Positions 1-5,280 of a stretch of 5,280 nucleotides of DNA are shown in pieces. How positions within the stretch are numbered: the stretch's first letter is position 1; each line of letters starts with the position of its first letter. The stretch is from Nitrosomonadaceae bacterium (GTDB lineage Bacteria > Pseudomonadota > Gammaproteobacteria > Burkholderiales > Usitatibacteraceae): contig JAJTHU010000107.1 of the NCBI GenBank assembly GCA_021300055.1, positions 1 through 5,280 of the forward strand. The letters are read 5' to 3'. The notes beneath the pieces were generated by a model. That model was not told the origin of the DNA and ran no database searches. It saw only the letters and a list, made by a program, of their open reading frames with translations. The position numbers and the translations under genes are program-made.

Positions 1-527
1 ATCGACCAGATCGTCAGCACTGCGGCGACCCAGATCAGCACCTCGCCCACCCGCTGGCAATCGATCACGCCGAACAGCGTGCCATTGAACAACAAAAATG
101 GGATGGCAACCAGCTGGGCTACGGTCTTGAACTTGCCGATGAACGAAACGGCGACGCTCTTGGACTGCCCGAGTTGCGCCATCCACTCGCGCAGCGCGGA
201 GATGGTGATTTCGCGGCCGATGATGATCAGTGCGACCAGCGCATCGGTGCGCTGCAATTCGACCAGCACGATCAGGGCCGCAGCGACCATGAGCTTGTCT
301 GCTACTGGGTCAAGGAACGCGCCGAATGCTGAGGTTTGGTTGAGCTTGCGCGCGAGGTAGCCATCGAACCAATCGGTGATCGCAGCGGCAACGAAGATCA
401 CCGTCGCGGCGACGTTAGCCTGATACTGCGTACCCCAATCCCATTGCGGGAAGTAAAGCACTGCTACGAAGAGCGGGATCGCCGCGATGCGAAGCCAAGT
501 TAGCAGATTAGGAATATTGGGCTGCAT
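1..527 (-). CDS. pgsA: CDP-diacylglycerol--glycerol-3-phosphate 3-phosphatidyltransferase (PgsA), 3' end cut by window
   Basis: PgsA is an integral inner-membrane enzyme that makes phosphatidylglycerophosphate from CDP-diacylglycerol and sn-glycerol 3-phosphate, the committed step to phosphatidylglycerol and cardiolipin. The sequence gives 175 codons beginning MQPNIPNLLTWLRI, close to the E. coli PgsA start as I recall it. The CDP-alcohol phosphotransferase signature is complete: D52, D55-G56, A59-R60, G69, D73 and D77 with the family spacing. Hydrophobic segments lie near residues 12-26, 38-50, 78-91, 95-104, 136-147 and from 162 to the window edge. The family is usually about 180-190 residues, so only the last 10-15 are missing. 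The ATG lies 20 bases after the uvrC stop. No clear Shine-Dalgarno is visible there, so translation may be coupled to uvrC. uvrC-pgsA is a known operon pair in proteobacteria. The identification is secure. Confidence 0.96.
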   Translation of the reverse strand, partial: MQPNIPNLLTWLRIAAIPLFVAVLYFPQWDWGTQYQANVAATVIFVAAAITDWFDGYLARKLNQTSAFGAFLDPVADKLMVAAALIVLVELQRTDALVALIIIGREITISALREWMAQLGQSKSVAVSFIGKFKTVAQLVAIPFLLFNGTLFGVIDCQRVGEVLIWVAAVLTIWS

Positions 528-547
528 AGGCAGATTATGGCGTAGCT

Positions 548-2428
548 CTAATGAAGCTCGTTATATATCTGCTCGGCCAATTCGCGCGAAATACCGTCCA
601 CTCGAGTCAAGTCGTCGATGGTCGCGTTCATCACCCCCTGGAGGCCGCCAAACTGCTGAATGAGCGCCTTGCGACGTTTTGGTCCCACGCCCTTAACATC
701 CTCAAGCCGCGAGGTCTTGCGCGCCTTGCCACGCCGTGACCGATGGCCAGTGATCGCAAACCGATGCGCCTCATCACGAATCTGCTGCACTAGGTGAAAC
801 CCCGGGGTATCTTTGGGGAGATTGAGTTCTTCACGTGGTCGCTGGCCATGCATGCCGAAGATCAGCGTTTCGAGCCCAGGCTTGCGGTCCTCGCCCTTTG
901 CCACACCGATGAGCATGATGTCCGCGAGACCGAGTTCGCTCATGACCTCCTCAGCAACACCAAGCTGCCCCTTGCCGCCATCGATAAGCACAAGATCGGG
1001 ACGCGCGACCGGCGCGTCATCTTCATTTTGCTCAGCGAGTTTTTTGTAGCGCTTATGTAGCGCTTCGCGCATCGCCGCATAGTCGTCCCCCGGAGTGATG
1101 CCGGTGATGTTGTACGTCCGATACTGCCCAGACTGCATCGCCCCGCCGTCAAAAACAACGCACGATGCCACCGTCGCTTCGCCCATGGTGTGGGAGATAT
1201 CAAAACACTCGATGCGCTCGATACCTTCCATGCCCAACACTTCGTTGAGGGAACGTAGTTTCGCCTCTTGCGATGCGCGATCTGCCAAGCGGCGCGCAAT
1301 CGCGAAGTGGGCGTTCTTGGCGGCCATGGTTAACCACTGCTTGGCCTCACCGAGCGGCCTTGTCACGAGCCGCACCTGCTTACCGGCTTGGCCTGACAGG
1401 AACGCTTGCCACTCTTCGACGGTGGAGGCATCGAAAGACGACTCGATGATCACGGAGGCAGGCGGTGCCTGACCGGCGTAATGCTGCGTGATGAAGCCAT
1501 CCAGCATCGAAGTTTTATCGGGGTCGTGTACATTGGCTGGGAAAAACGGCTTGTCGCCAAGGTGGCGCCCGCCGCGCACCATCGCTAGGTTGACGCACCA
1601 CGTGCCGCTCGATTCCAGCACAGCAATGATGTCGGCATCGCGCTCCGCACTGGTCTCGACAAACTGTTTCGTCAACACTTGCTGCAGAACACGGACTTGA
1701 TCCCGATAACGCGCCGCGAGTTCATATTGCATTTGCTCTGCTGCTGCTTCCATCTTTTGTGTAATGTCAGCGACGACGGCGTTCTCTTTGCCATCCAAGA
1801 ACATCGTGGCGTTGGTGATGTCGCGAATGTAGTCCGCACGGGAAATCATGCCCACGCAGGGCGCCGAGCATCGGCCAATCTGGTGCTGCAAGCATGGCCG
1901 CGAGCGATGCGCGAACACGCTGTCGTCACAGGTGCGTAGCTTGAATACTTTTTGAAGGTGGTTGATGGTGTCTCGCACCGCCCATGAGGAGGGAAAAGGC
2001 CCGAAGTAGCGGTTTGGCTTGATCTGACTGCCGCGGTAAAACCGAATTTGCGGGTACTCACGCGCGGTCAGCATGATGTACGGATAACTCTTGTCGTCGC
2101 GGAAGAGGACGTTATAGCGAGGGCTCAGCGACTTGATGAGGTTGTTCTCAAGGATGAGCGCCTCAGCCTCGGTGCCCACCACGGTCGTATCGATACCAGC
2201 AATCTGCGCGACCATGATCGCCGTGCGCGGACTGCTGTGCTCGCGCACAAAGTATGAGGACACGCGCTTTTTCAGATCGCGCGCCTTGCCAACGTAAATC
2301 ACCTCCCCGGCCGCATTCCTCATGCGGTACACGCCTGGCAGGTTGGGCAGCTCTGCCAAGATTGGCTTAGGATCGAACGCAGCGGGAGACTGGTTCGACG
2401 CGGTTGAGGAATCAGGCGAGGCAGTCAT
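548..2428 (-). CDS. uvrC: UvrABC system protein C (excinuclease subunit)
   Basis: UvrC makes both incisions, 3' and 5' of the lesion, in nucleotide excision repair after UvrA and UvrB have loaded on damaged DNA. The 626-residue protein is complete (E. coli UvrC is 610). The GIY-YIG nuclease domain spans about 28-105, with G32-V-Y34, Y45-V-G47 and R50. A cysteine quartet follows at C167, C179, C187 and C191 (spacing x11, x7, x3), the site of the [4Fe-4S] cluster reported for the E. coli protein. The UvrB-binding UVR motif lies at about 214-252. The RNase H-like 5' nuclease has its DDH triad at D410 (CFDISH), D483 (LIDGGKGQL) and H555 (RDEAHRFAI). Tandem helix-hairpin-helix motifs end the protein (about 574-626). 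The ATG is 3 bases past the UDGb stop (TGA TCG ATG), with no strong ribosome binding site, which suggests translational coupling. The N-terminus is about 16 residues longer than E. coli UvrC, but the next Met (36) would cut into the GIY-YIG domain. Confidence 0.98.
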   Translation of the reverse strand: MTASPDSSTASNQSPAAFDPKPILAELPNLPGVYRMRNAAGEVIYVGKARDLKKRVSSYFVREHSSPRTAIMVAQIAGIDTTVVGTEAEALILENNLIKSLSPRYNVLFRDDKSYPYIMLTAREYPQIRFYRGSQIKPNRYFGPFPSSWAVRDTINHLQKVFKLRTCDDSVFAHRSRPCLQHQIGRCSAPCVGMISRADYIRDITNATMFLDGKENAVVADITQKMEAAAEQMQYELAARYRDQVRVLQQVLTKQFVETSAERDADIIAVLESSGTWCVNLAMVRGGRHLGDKPFFPANVHDPDKTSMLDGFITQHYAGQAPPASVIIESSFDASTVEEWQAFLSGQAGKQVRLVTRPLGEAKQWLTMAAKNAHFAIARRLADRASQEAKLRSLNEVLGMEGIERIECFDISHTMGEATVASCVVFDGGAMQSGQYRTYNITGITPGDDYAAMREALHKRYKKLAEQNEDDAPVARPDLVLIDGGKGQLGVAEEVMSELGLADIMLIGVAKGEDRKPGLETLIFGMHGQRPREELNLPKDTPGFHLVQQIRDEAHRFAITGHRSRRGKARKTSRLEDVKGVGPKRRKALIQQFGGLQGVMNATIDDLTRVDGISRELAEQIYNELH

Positions 2429-2431
2429 CGA

Positions 2432-3130
2432 TCATGAAATCGCATCAACATGCGAGCGAATCGCAGCGAACACATCGCGGAAGGATTCTTCAGTAAGCCG
2501 CCGCGTATTGGTGTTGTAACGCGAGCAGTGGTAGCTATCGAACAAGACGTGCCCGCTTGGCAACTCGTGGCGCGCAGCATGCGCGAACTTTGCCGAATTA
2601 CGCTTTGCGCCGACCGCTCGTAGCACGGCGTCGTGCGCGATGGCACCCAGCGCGAGGATGGTCGTGCCGTGCCCTCTCGGTAGCGCCGCAATCTCCTGCG
2701 CGAGGTGATGATTGCAGGTGCTGATCTCGTCGGGCGTGGGCTTGTTCTGCGGTGGCAGACATTTAACAGCGTTGGAGATCACGCAGTCGATCAACTTGAG
2801 TTTGGGGTCCAGCTGCCCTTCTGCATCGACTGTTTGCGCTTGGTTGGCAAAGCCAAATGCGTGCAGCGTTCGATACAACAGCTCGCCGGCGTAGTCGCCC
2901 GTGAACGGACGGCCCGTGCGGTTCGCGCCGTGCATCCCGGGTGCCAGCCCAACGACAAATAAGCGCGGCTTGGCGACGCCGAATGGCGGCACAGGCTTGC
3001 AGAAGTAAGTGGGGTAGAGGCTTCGCGTCTCGTCTAGAAAATCGGCGAGTCGCTTGCAATCGCGACAATCGGTGCTAAAGGCCTGGCGCGCAGCGTTGGC
3101 TTTGGTCGTCATGACGGCATTTTGTGCCAT
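2432..3130 (-). CDS. Family 5 uracil-DNA glycosylase (UDGb type)
   Basis: This is probably a base-excision-repair glycosylase that removes uracil, and perhaps other deaminated bases, from DNA. The protein is 232 residues from the chosen start. The UDGb motif A is clear: GLAPGMHGANRTG at 61-73, then FTGD ending at D79. Family 5 lacks the catalytic polar residue of other UDGs in motif A and instead relies on downstream polar residues; D79, N120 (NAVKC) and H201 (SYHCS) are the candidates here. C22, C25, C124 and C139 form the CxxC...C-x14-C pattern of the structural [4Fe-4S] cluster. The C-terminal motif reads SYHCSRYNTNT, with Cys202 where family members usually have Pro. The open frame extends 42 codons further upstream to 3256, but that stretch runs through the efp terminator and into efp. 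I therefore start at the ATG at 3130, which has GGTGGG seven bases before it; an ATG at 3112 is the alternative. The gene ends 3 bases before uvrC and is probably in its operon. Confidence 0.9.
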   Translation of the reverse strand: MAQNAVMTTKANAARQAFSTDCRDCKRLADFLDETRSLYPTYFCKPVPPFGVAKPRLFVVGLAPGMHGANRTGRPFTGDYAGELLYRTLHAFGFANQAQTVDAEGQLDPKLKLIDCVISNAVKCLPPQNKPTPDEISTCNHHLAQEIAALPRGHGTTILALGAIAHDAVLRAVGAKRNSAKFAHAARHELPSGHVLFDSYHCSRYNTNTRRLTEESFRDVFAAIRSHVDAIS

Positions 3131-3137
3131 GTTGACA

Positions 3138-3143
3138 CCCACC
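3138..3143 (-). promoter_or_regulatory. Weak ribosome binding site deciding the UDGb start
   Basis: On the minus strand GGTGGG lies seven bases before the ATG at 3130. It is the only Shine-Dalgarno-like stretch near the possible starts: the ATG at 3112 has none, and any start further upstream would place codons within the efp terminator hairpin. It is an imperfect match to AGGAGG, so the site is a supported guess, not a certainty. Confidence 0.5.
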
Positions 3144-3150
3144 GCACAAA

Positions 3151-3181
3151 ACAAAAAAGGCACGGAGACCGTGCCTTTTTG
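3151..3181 (-). terminator. Rho-independent terminator after efp
   Basis: A perfect inverted repeat has arms AAAAAGGCACGG (3154-3165) and CCGTGCCTTTTT (3169-3180) around a 3-base loop. Read on the minus strand, the GC core is followed by TTTTTTGTTTTG, a good U-tract. The stem begins 23 bases after the efp stop codon, as expected for the end of the efp transcript. Because both arms carry A/T runs the structure could also work on the plus strand, but no plus-strand gene runs into it. The downstream UDGb ATG lies only about 23 bases beyond the stem. Confidence 0.92.
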
Positions 3182-3203
3182 GGTACGACGGATGCGTGCG
3201 TGG

Positions 3204-3758
3204 TTAGACGCGACGGCGATACTCGTTGGTGCGGGTGTCGATTTCGATCTTGTCACCGGATTCGCAGAAAAGCGGCACCAACACTTCGTGGTTGGTCGGC
3301 TTGATGCGAGCTGGCTTCATGACCTTGCCGGACGTGTCGCCACGGACAGCAGGTTCGGTTTCGATTTCACGCACAACCGAGGTGGGCAACTCAACAGAAA
3401 TAGCGCGGCCTTCGTAAAACACGACCTCAGCGGACAGACCTTCATCGAGGTAGTTGAGTGCGTCGCCCATGTTCTCGGACTCGACTTCGTACTGGTTGTA
3501 CTCCGAATCCATGAACACGTACATCGGATCGGAGAAGTACGAGTAGGTGCATTCCTTCTTCTCAAGCATGATGACTTCAAACTTGTCGTCGGCCTTGAAC
3601 ACCGTTTCGGTGCCCGAGTTCGAGAGCAGGTTTTTGAGCTTCATCTTGACCACGGCGGAGTTGCGGCCAGACTTGTTGTACTCAGCTTTGAGGACAACCA
3701 TGGGGTCTTTGCCGATCATAACGACGTTGCCGGCGCGGAGTTCTTGTGCGATTTTCAT
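3204..3758 (-). CDS. efp: Elongation factor P (EF-P), Arg32 type
   Basis: EF-P binds the ribosome between the P and E sites and speeds peptide-bond formation when polyproline stretches stall translation. The 184-residue protein has the full three-domain family length: a KOW-like N-terminal domain (about 1-64), a central OB domain (about 65-127) and a C-terminal OB domain ending in GDKIEIDTRTNEYRRRV. The tip of the loop in domain I reads NKSGRNSA with Arg at position 32. That is the residue rhamnosylated by EarP in Pseudomonas, Neisseria and betaproteobacteria; lysine-type EF-Ps have Lys there (modified by EpmA/EpmB in E. coli). earP lies directly upstream, which fits. The ATG at 3758 has an AAGG Shine-Dalgarno (3766-3769, eight bases upstream of the ATG is within normal range). 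A predicted promoter over the end of earP and a strong terminator after the stop suggest an own monocistronic transcript. Confidence 0.98.
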   Translation of the reverse strand: MKIAQELRAGNVVMIGKDPMVVLKAEYNKSGRNSAVVKMKLKNLLSNSGTETVFKADDKFEVIMLEKKECTYSYFSDPMYVFMDSEYNQYEVESENMGDALNYLDEGLSAEVVFYEGRAISVELPTSVVREIETEPAVRGDTSGKVMKPARIKPTNHEVLVPLFCESGDKIEIDTRTNEYRRRV

Positions 3759-3790
3759 GGGGATACCTTGGGAACGAAGACGTCGCAGCC

Positions 3791-3837
3791 AGCGAAACGC
3801 GCTAACGGGAGCCCATGCCGGGCACCGTCGAAACGGT
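3791..3837 (-). other. Cluster of three short hairpins in the efp leader
   Basis: Three small inverted repeats follow one another in the efp 5' untranslated region: AGCG/CGCT (3791-3803, 5-base loop), GCCC/GGGC (3811-3823, 5-base loop) and ACCGT/ACGGT (3824-3837). The last has a TTCG loop on the transcribed strand, a stable RNA tetraloop. The structure ends about 32 bases before the efp start, so the ribosome binding site itself stays open. I recognise no known riboswitch or leader class. The stems are short enough that chance is a real possibility in GC-rich DNA. Confidence 0.35.
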
Positions 3838-3871
3838 CAGTTGTGGCGATGCTGGGGTGCGGATAGTTACT

Positions 3872-3900
3872 GCAAAGCCTTAAATTTTAAGGGTTTTTGC
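3872..3900. repeat. AT-rich imperfect palindrome spanning the earP stop codon
   Basis: Perfect arms CCTTAA (3878-3883) and TTAAGG (3887-3892) surround a 3-base centre. The symmetry continues outward imperfectly as GCAAA against TTTTTGC. It covers the earP stop codon and the predicted -10 box of the efp promoter. It lacks a GC-rich stem and has no following T run on the minus strand, so it is a poor terminator. A protein-binding site over the -10 is possible but unproven. Confidence 0.4.
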
Positions 3901-3912
3901 GTTCGCTTTCAA
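3884..3912 (-). promoter_or_regulatory. Predicted sigma70-type promoter for efp
   Basis: On the minus strand TTGAAA (3907-3912) is followed after exactly 17 bases by TAAAAT (3884-3889). Each box matches the consensus at five of six positions, with optimal spacing. The -35 lies in the last codons of earP and the -10 overlaps its TAA stop. Transcription would start near 3876-3878, giving a leader of roughly 118 nt before the efp ATG. This is by far the best promoter-like match I found between earP and efp. It is inferred from sequence only. Confidence 0.7.
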
Positions 3913-4987
3913 GCCAAGCAACCAGCCGCGTGGCGAGGTCGTTTCGCGCCATCAAGTCTCGAGCCCAGCATCCGGCGTGGACCTCCAGTTCAGGCCAAAC
4001 CGCTTCAAGCGCGGCGAGCATCGGCAAGAACGCTGTTGCAGAGGGATCGCGGGCGCTATCGCTCAGCGCTTCCCAGAGCGTGCGCAGCGCCGCCGCCGCT
4101 GCGCTACTCAGGCCAACGCAGTAGCGCGCAAGGAACGCGTTGAGCTTCACAAGGTGGGCATCGTCCGCTTGGGGATAGATCTGCCACACAAACGGTCGCC
4201 CGGCCCATTGGGCGCGCACGAACGAGTCTTCGCCGCGCACCACCAAGAAGTCGGCGTCGTGCAGCACCTCGTCAAACGCGGGCTGCGGCACGAATGCCCG
4301 CTCGCGCAACTTGTCGGGATATCGCTTTGCCAGTTGTGCCGCCGCGGGTAAGGAACCCGCCGCAACGTCCACGTGGTGAAAGCGCGGCGATTGTAGAAGC
4401 GCCTCGACCAGCGCATCAGTGCGGAACGTCGGATAACCGAATACGTACGCGCGAATTTGCCCCGCTGCGTTGGTCTGCGGCCAAGTCGCTTGCGGAGGCG
4501 TGACGTGCCGCTCGCGCAACAGCCCGCCTGAGGTAGGCGTAAATCCTGGGAAAAAGAAGTGCTTGGTCAGCCCAAACTTGGGATGCGGCGACGGCAACAA
4601 GTGGTGCGAGTCAATCCAAGGCTCGGCGCTGAGGTATTCGAGGTTGATCCAAGCTGGCGCGCGCTTGCGTTGCGCAATGTCTGCCATCGCGGACACGTAC
4701 CAATCGGGCAGCTCACAAGCGAACGCCTCAATAACGAGATCAATCTCAGGATCAAAGTCCTTAATTGACGCGCTTTTCCAAGCAAAAATTTCTGTAAAGC
4801 CCCACCGTTGCTGGGGTTTGTCAACTTGGATTTCCGGCGCAATGCGCGCAAAACTCGCCAAGTCGTCAACAAACAAGCGTACGTGCCAGCCGTGCTCGGC
4901 ACCGAGTTGACGAGCGAGACGCCAGCAAACACCAATGTCGCCGTAGTTGTCGACAACGCGGCAGAAGATGTCGCAACGGCGCGTCAC
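3887..4987 (-). CDS. earP: EF-P arginine rhamnosyltransferase EarP (formerly DUF2331)
   Basis: EarP transfers rhamnose from dTDP-beta-L-rhamnose to Arg32 of EF-P in the cytoplasm, the modification that makes this class of EF-P active on proline stalls. The 366-residue protein has the GT-B-like layout of two Rossmann domains (about 1-170 and 180-345). The N-terminal signature CDIFCRVVDNYGDIGVCWRL includes D13 and D17, aspartates shown to be essential in the Pseudomonas enzyme. The C-terminal nucleotide-sugar site reads RGEDSFVRAQWAG with E253 and D254, then FVWQIYPQ with Y271. Together these are diagnostic of the family. The start is GTG at 4987, overlapping the nagZ stop as GTGA; this puts the conserved motif at the usual distance from the N-terminus. 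The target gene efp is immediately downstream. The rhamnose synthesis (rml) genes are not in this window and must lie elsewhere. Confidence 0.97.
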   Translation of the reverse strand: MTRRCDIFCRVVDNYGDIGVCWRLARQLGAEHGWHVRLFVDDLASFARIAPEIQVDKPQQRWGFTEIFAWKSASIKDFDPEIDLVIEAFACELPDWYVSAMADIAQRKRAPAWINLEYLSAEPWIDSHHLLPSPHPKFGLTKHFFFPGFTPTSGGLLRERHVTPPQATWPQTNAAGQIRAYVFGYPTFRTDALVEALLQSPRFHHVDVAAGSLPAAAQLAKRYPDKLRERAFVPQPAFDEVLHDADFLVVRGEDSFVRAQWAGRPFVWQIYPQADDAHLVKLNAFLARYCVGLSSAAAAALRTLWEALSDSARDPSATAFLPMLAALEAVWPELEVHAGCWARDLMARNDLATRLVAWLESERKNP

Positions 4988-5280
4988 GCCCCGGGGTTGC
5001 CTGCGCTGCCTGCCTCAACGCTGGCGGCATCGACCACTGCCTTGGCCGCAAGGTAATCGAGATCGGTGAGCGATGCCGGCTTGCGCGCGTGCATACGCAT
5101 CAAGTGCGCTGAGCGTTCAGCATCTGGGCGAATACCTTCGGCGGTCAGGCCCTCAAGCAATCGGTCGCAACGCGCTTGGTCGTTGCACAGCAACACCATA
5201 TCGCATCCGGCGTTAAGTGCTGCCATGCCGCGAGCGGTATCACCGCCAACGACAGAAGCACCTTCCATGGTCAGGTCATC
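4984..5280 (-). CDS. nagZ: Beta-N-acetylhexosaminidase NagZ, C-terminal fragment (5' end outside window)
   Basis: NagZ is a cytosolic GH3 glycosidase that releases GlcNAc from GlcNAc-1,6-anhydroMurNAc peptides during peptidoglycan recycling, a pathway that also feeds AmpC beta-lactamase induction in some bacteria. Only the last 98 residues are here. The reading frame enters at the right edge with DDLTMEGASVVGG, matching the (S)DDLSMEGA motif of NagZ that carries the catalytic nucleophile Asp. It continues with the family block AALNAGCDMVLLCN about 30 residues from the nucleophile. The tail is Ala-rich and poorly conserved, as is common in this family. The apparent Met at 5268 is internal to the gene, not its start. 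The TGA stop overlaps the earP GTG, so the two genes are very likely co-transcribed and translationally coupled. Confidence 0.92.
   Translation of the reverse strand, partial: DDLTMEGASVVGGDTARGMAALNAGCDMVLLCNDQARCDRLLEGLTAEGIRPDAERSAHLMRMHARKPASLTDLDYLAAKAVVDAASVEAGSAGNPGA

Noticed and set aside
79..360. A 93-codon plus-strand open frame over pgsA
   Set aside because: It is antisense to the pgsA signature motif and has low-complexity Ser/Ala/Thr-rich content typical of a shadow frame.
940..1299. A 119-codon open frame on the minus strand inside uvrC
   Set aside because: It is an alternative frame within the RNase H-like domain of uvrC. The uvrC frame itself carries the conserved FDISH and IDGGKGQL motifs, and the alternative shows no family resemblance.
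3054..3866. A 270-codon open frame on the plus strand
   Set aside because: It lies antisense to efp and the 5' part of UDGb, both with clear family identity, runs through the terminator hairpin, and its translation shows no recognisable domain. It is a shadow of the coding bias on the other strand.
3872..3900. The palindrome at the end of earP as a transcription terminator
   Set aside because: The stem is AT-rich with no GC core, and no T run follows on the minus strand. The promoter explanation fits the same bases better.
4470..4910. A 146-codon plus-strand open frame antisense to earP
   Set aside because: The earP frame is intact and diagnostic. The plus-strand product has no recognisable motif or ribosome binding site.
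1..5280. Mobile element, prophage, CRISPR or defence system
   Set aside because: No transposase, integrase, direct-repeat array or defence gene is visible. All genes are housekeeping, co-directional and of similar composition.

Overview
The window reads as one co-directional block of core bacterial genes, all on the minus strand. In transcription order it holds: the 3' end of nagZ (peptidoglycan recycling), earP (EF-P arginine rhamnosyltransferase), efp (translation elongation factor P), a family-5 uracil-DNA glycosylase (UDGb), uvrC (nucleotide excision repair nuclease) and most of pgsA (phosphatidylglycerophosphate synthase). Coding density is very high. The longest gap is the 128-base earP-efp spacer. 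I see no tRNA or rRNA gene, CRISPR array, insertion sequence or prophage gene.

The likely source is a Gram-negative proteobacterium, most probably a betaproteobacterium (Burkholderiales-like). The reasons are the earP-efp pair, an EF-P with Arg at position 32, a gene order (nagZ, earP, efp, uvrC, pgsA) that I recall as typical of that group, and moderately high GC. Genus cannot be fixed from the sequence alone.

The layout, read in the direction of transcription (right to left), has three parts. First, nagZ and earP overlap in a GTGA junction and are probably co-translated. Second, efp follows a 128-base spacer. A good sigma70-type promoter (TTGAAA, 17-base spacer, TAAAAT) sits over the last codons of earP, so efp probably has its own transcript with a leader of about 118 nt containing several short hairpins. 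A strong 12-bp stem terminator lies 23 bases after the efp stop. Third, UDGb starts about 23 bases past that terminator stem. Its stop codon is 3 bases from the uvrC start, and pgsA starts 20 bases after the uvrC stop.

Functionally there are two linked pairs. EarP modifies Arg32 of EF-P with rhamnose, which activates EF-P for rescue of proline-stalled ribosomes. UDGb (base excision repair) and UvrC (nucleotide excision repair) form a DNA repair pair, and both carry cysteine quartets expected to hold a [4Fe-4S] cluster. No wholly new system is evident. The points most worth a second look are the UDGb gene inserted in the uvrC operon with an unusual Cys beside its catalytic-motif His, the lack of an obvious promoter between the efp terminator and UDGb, and the efp promoter and leader.
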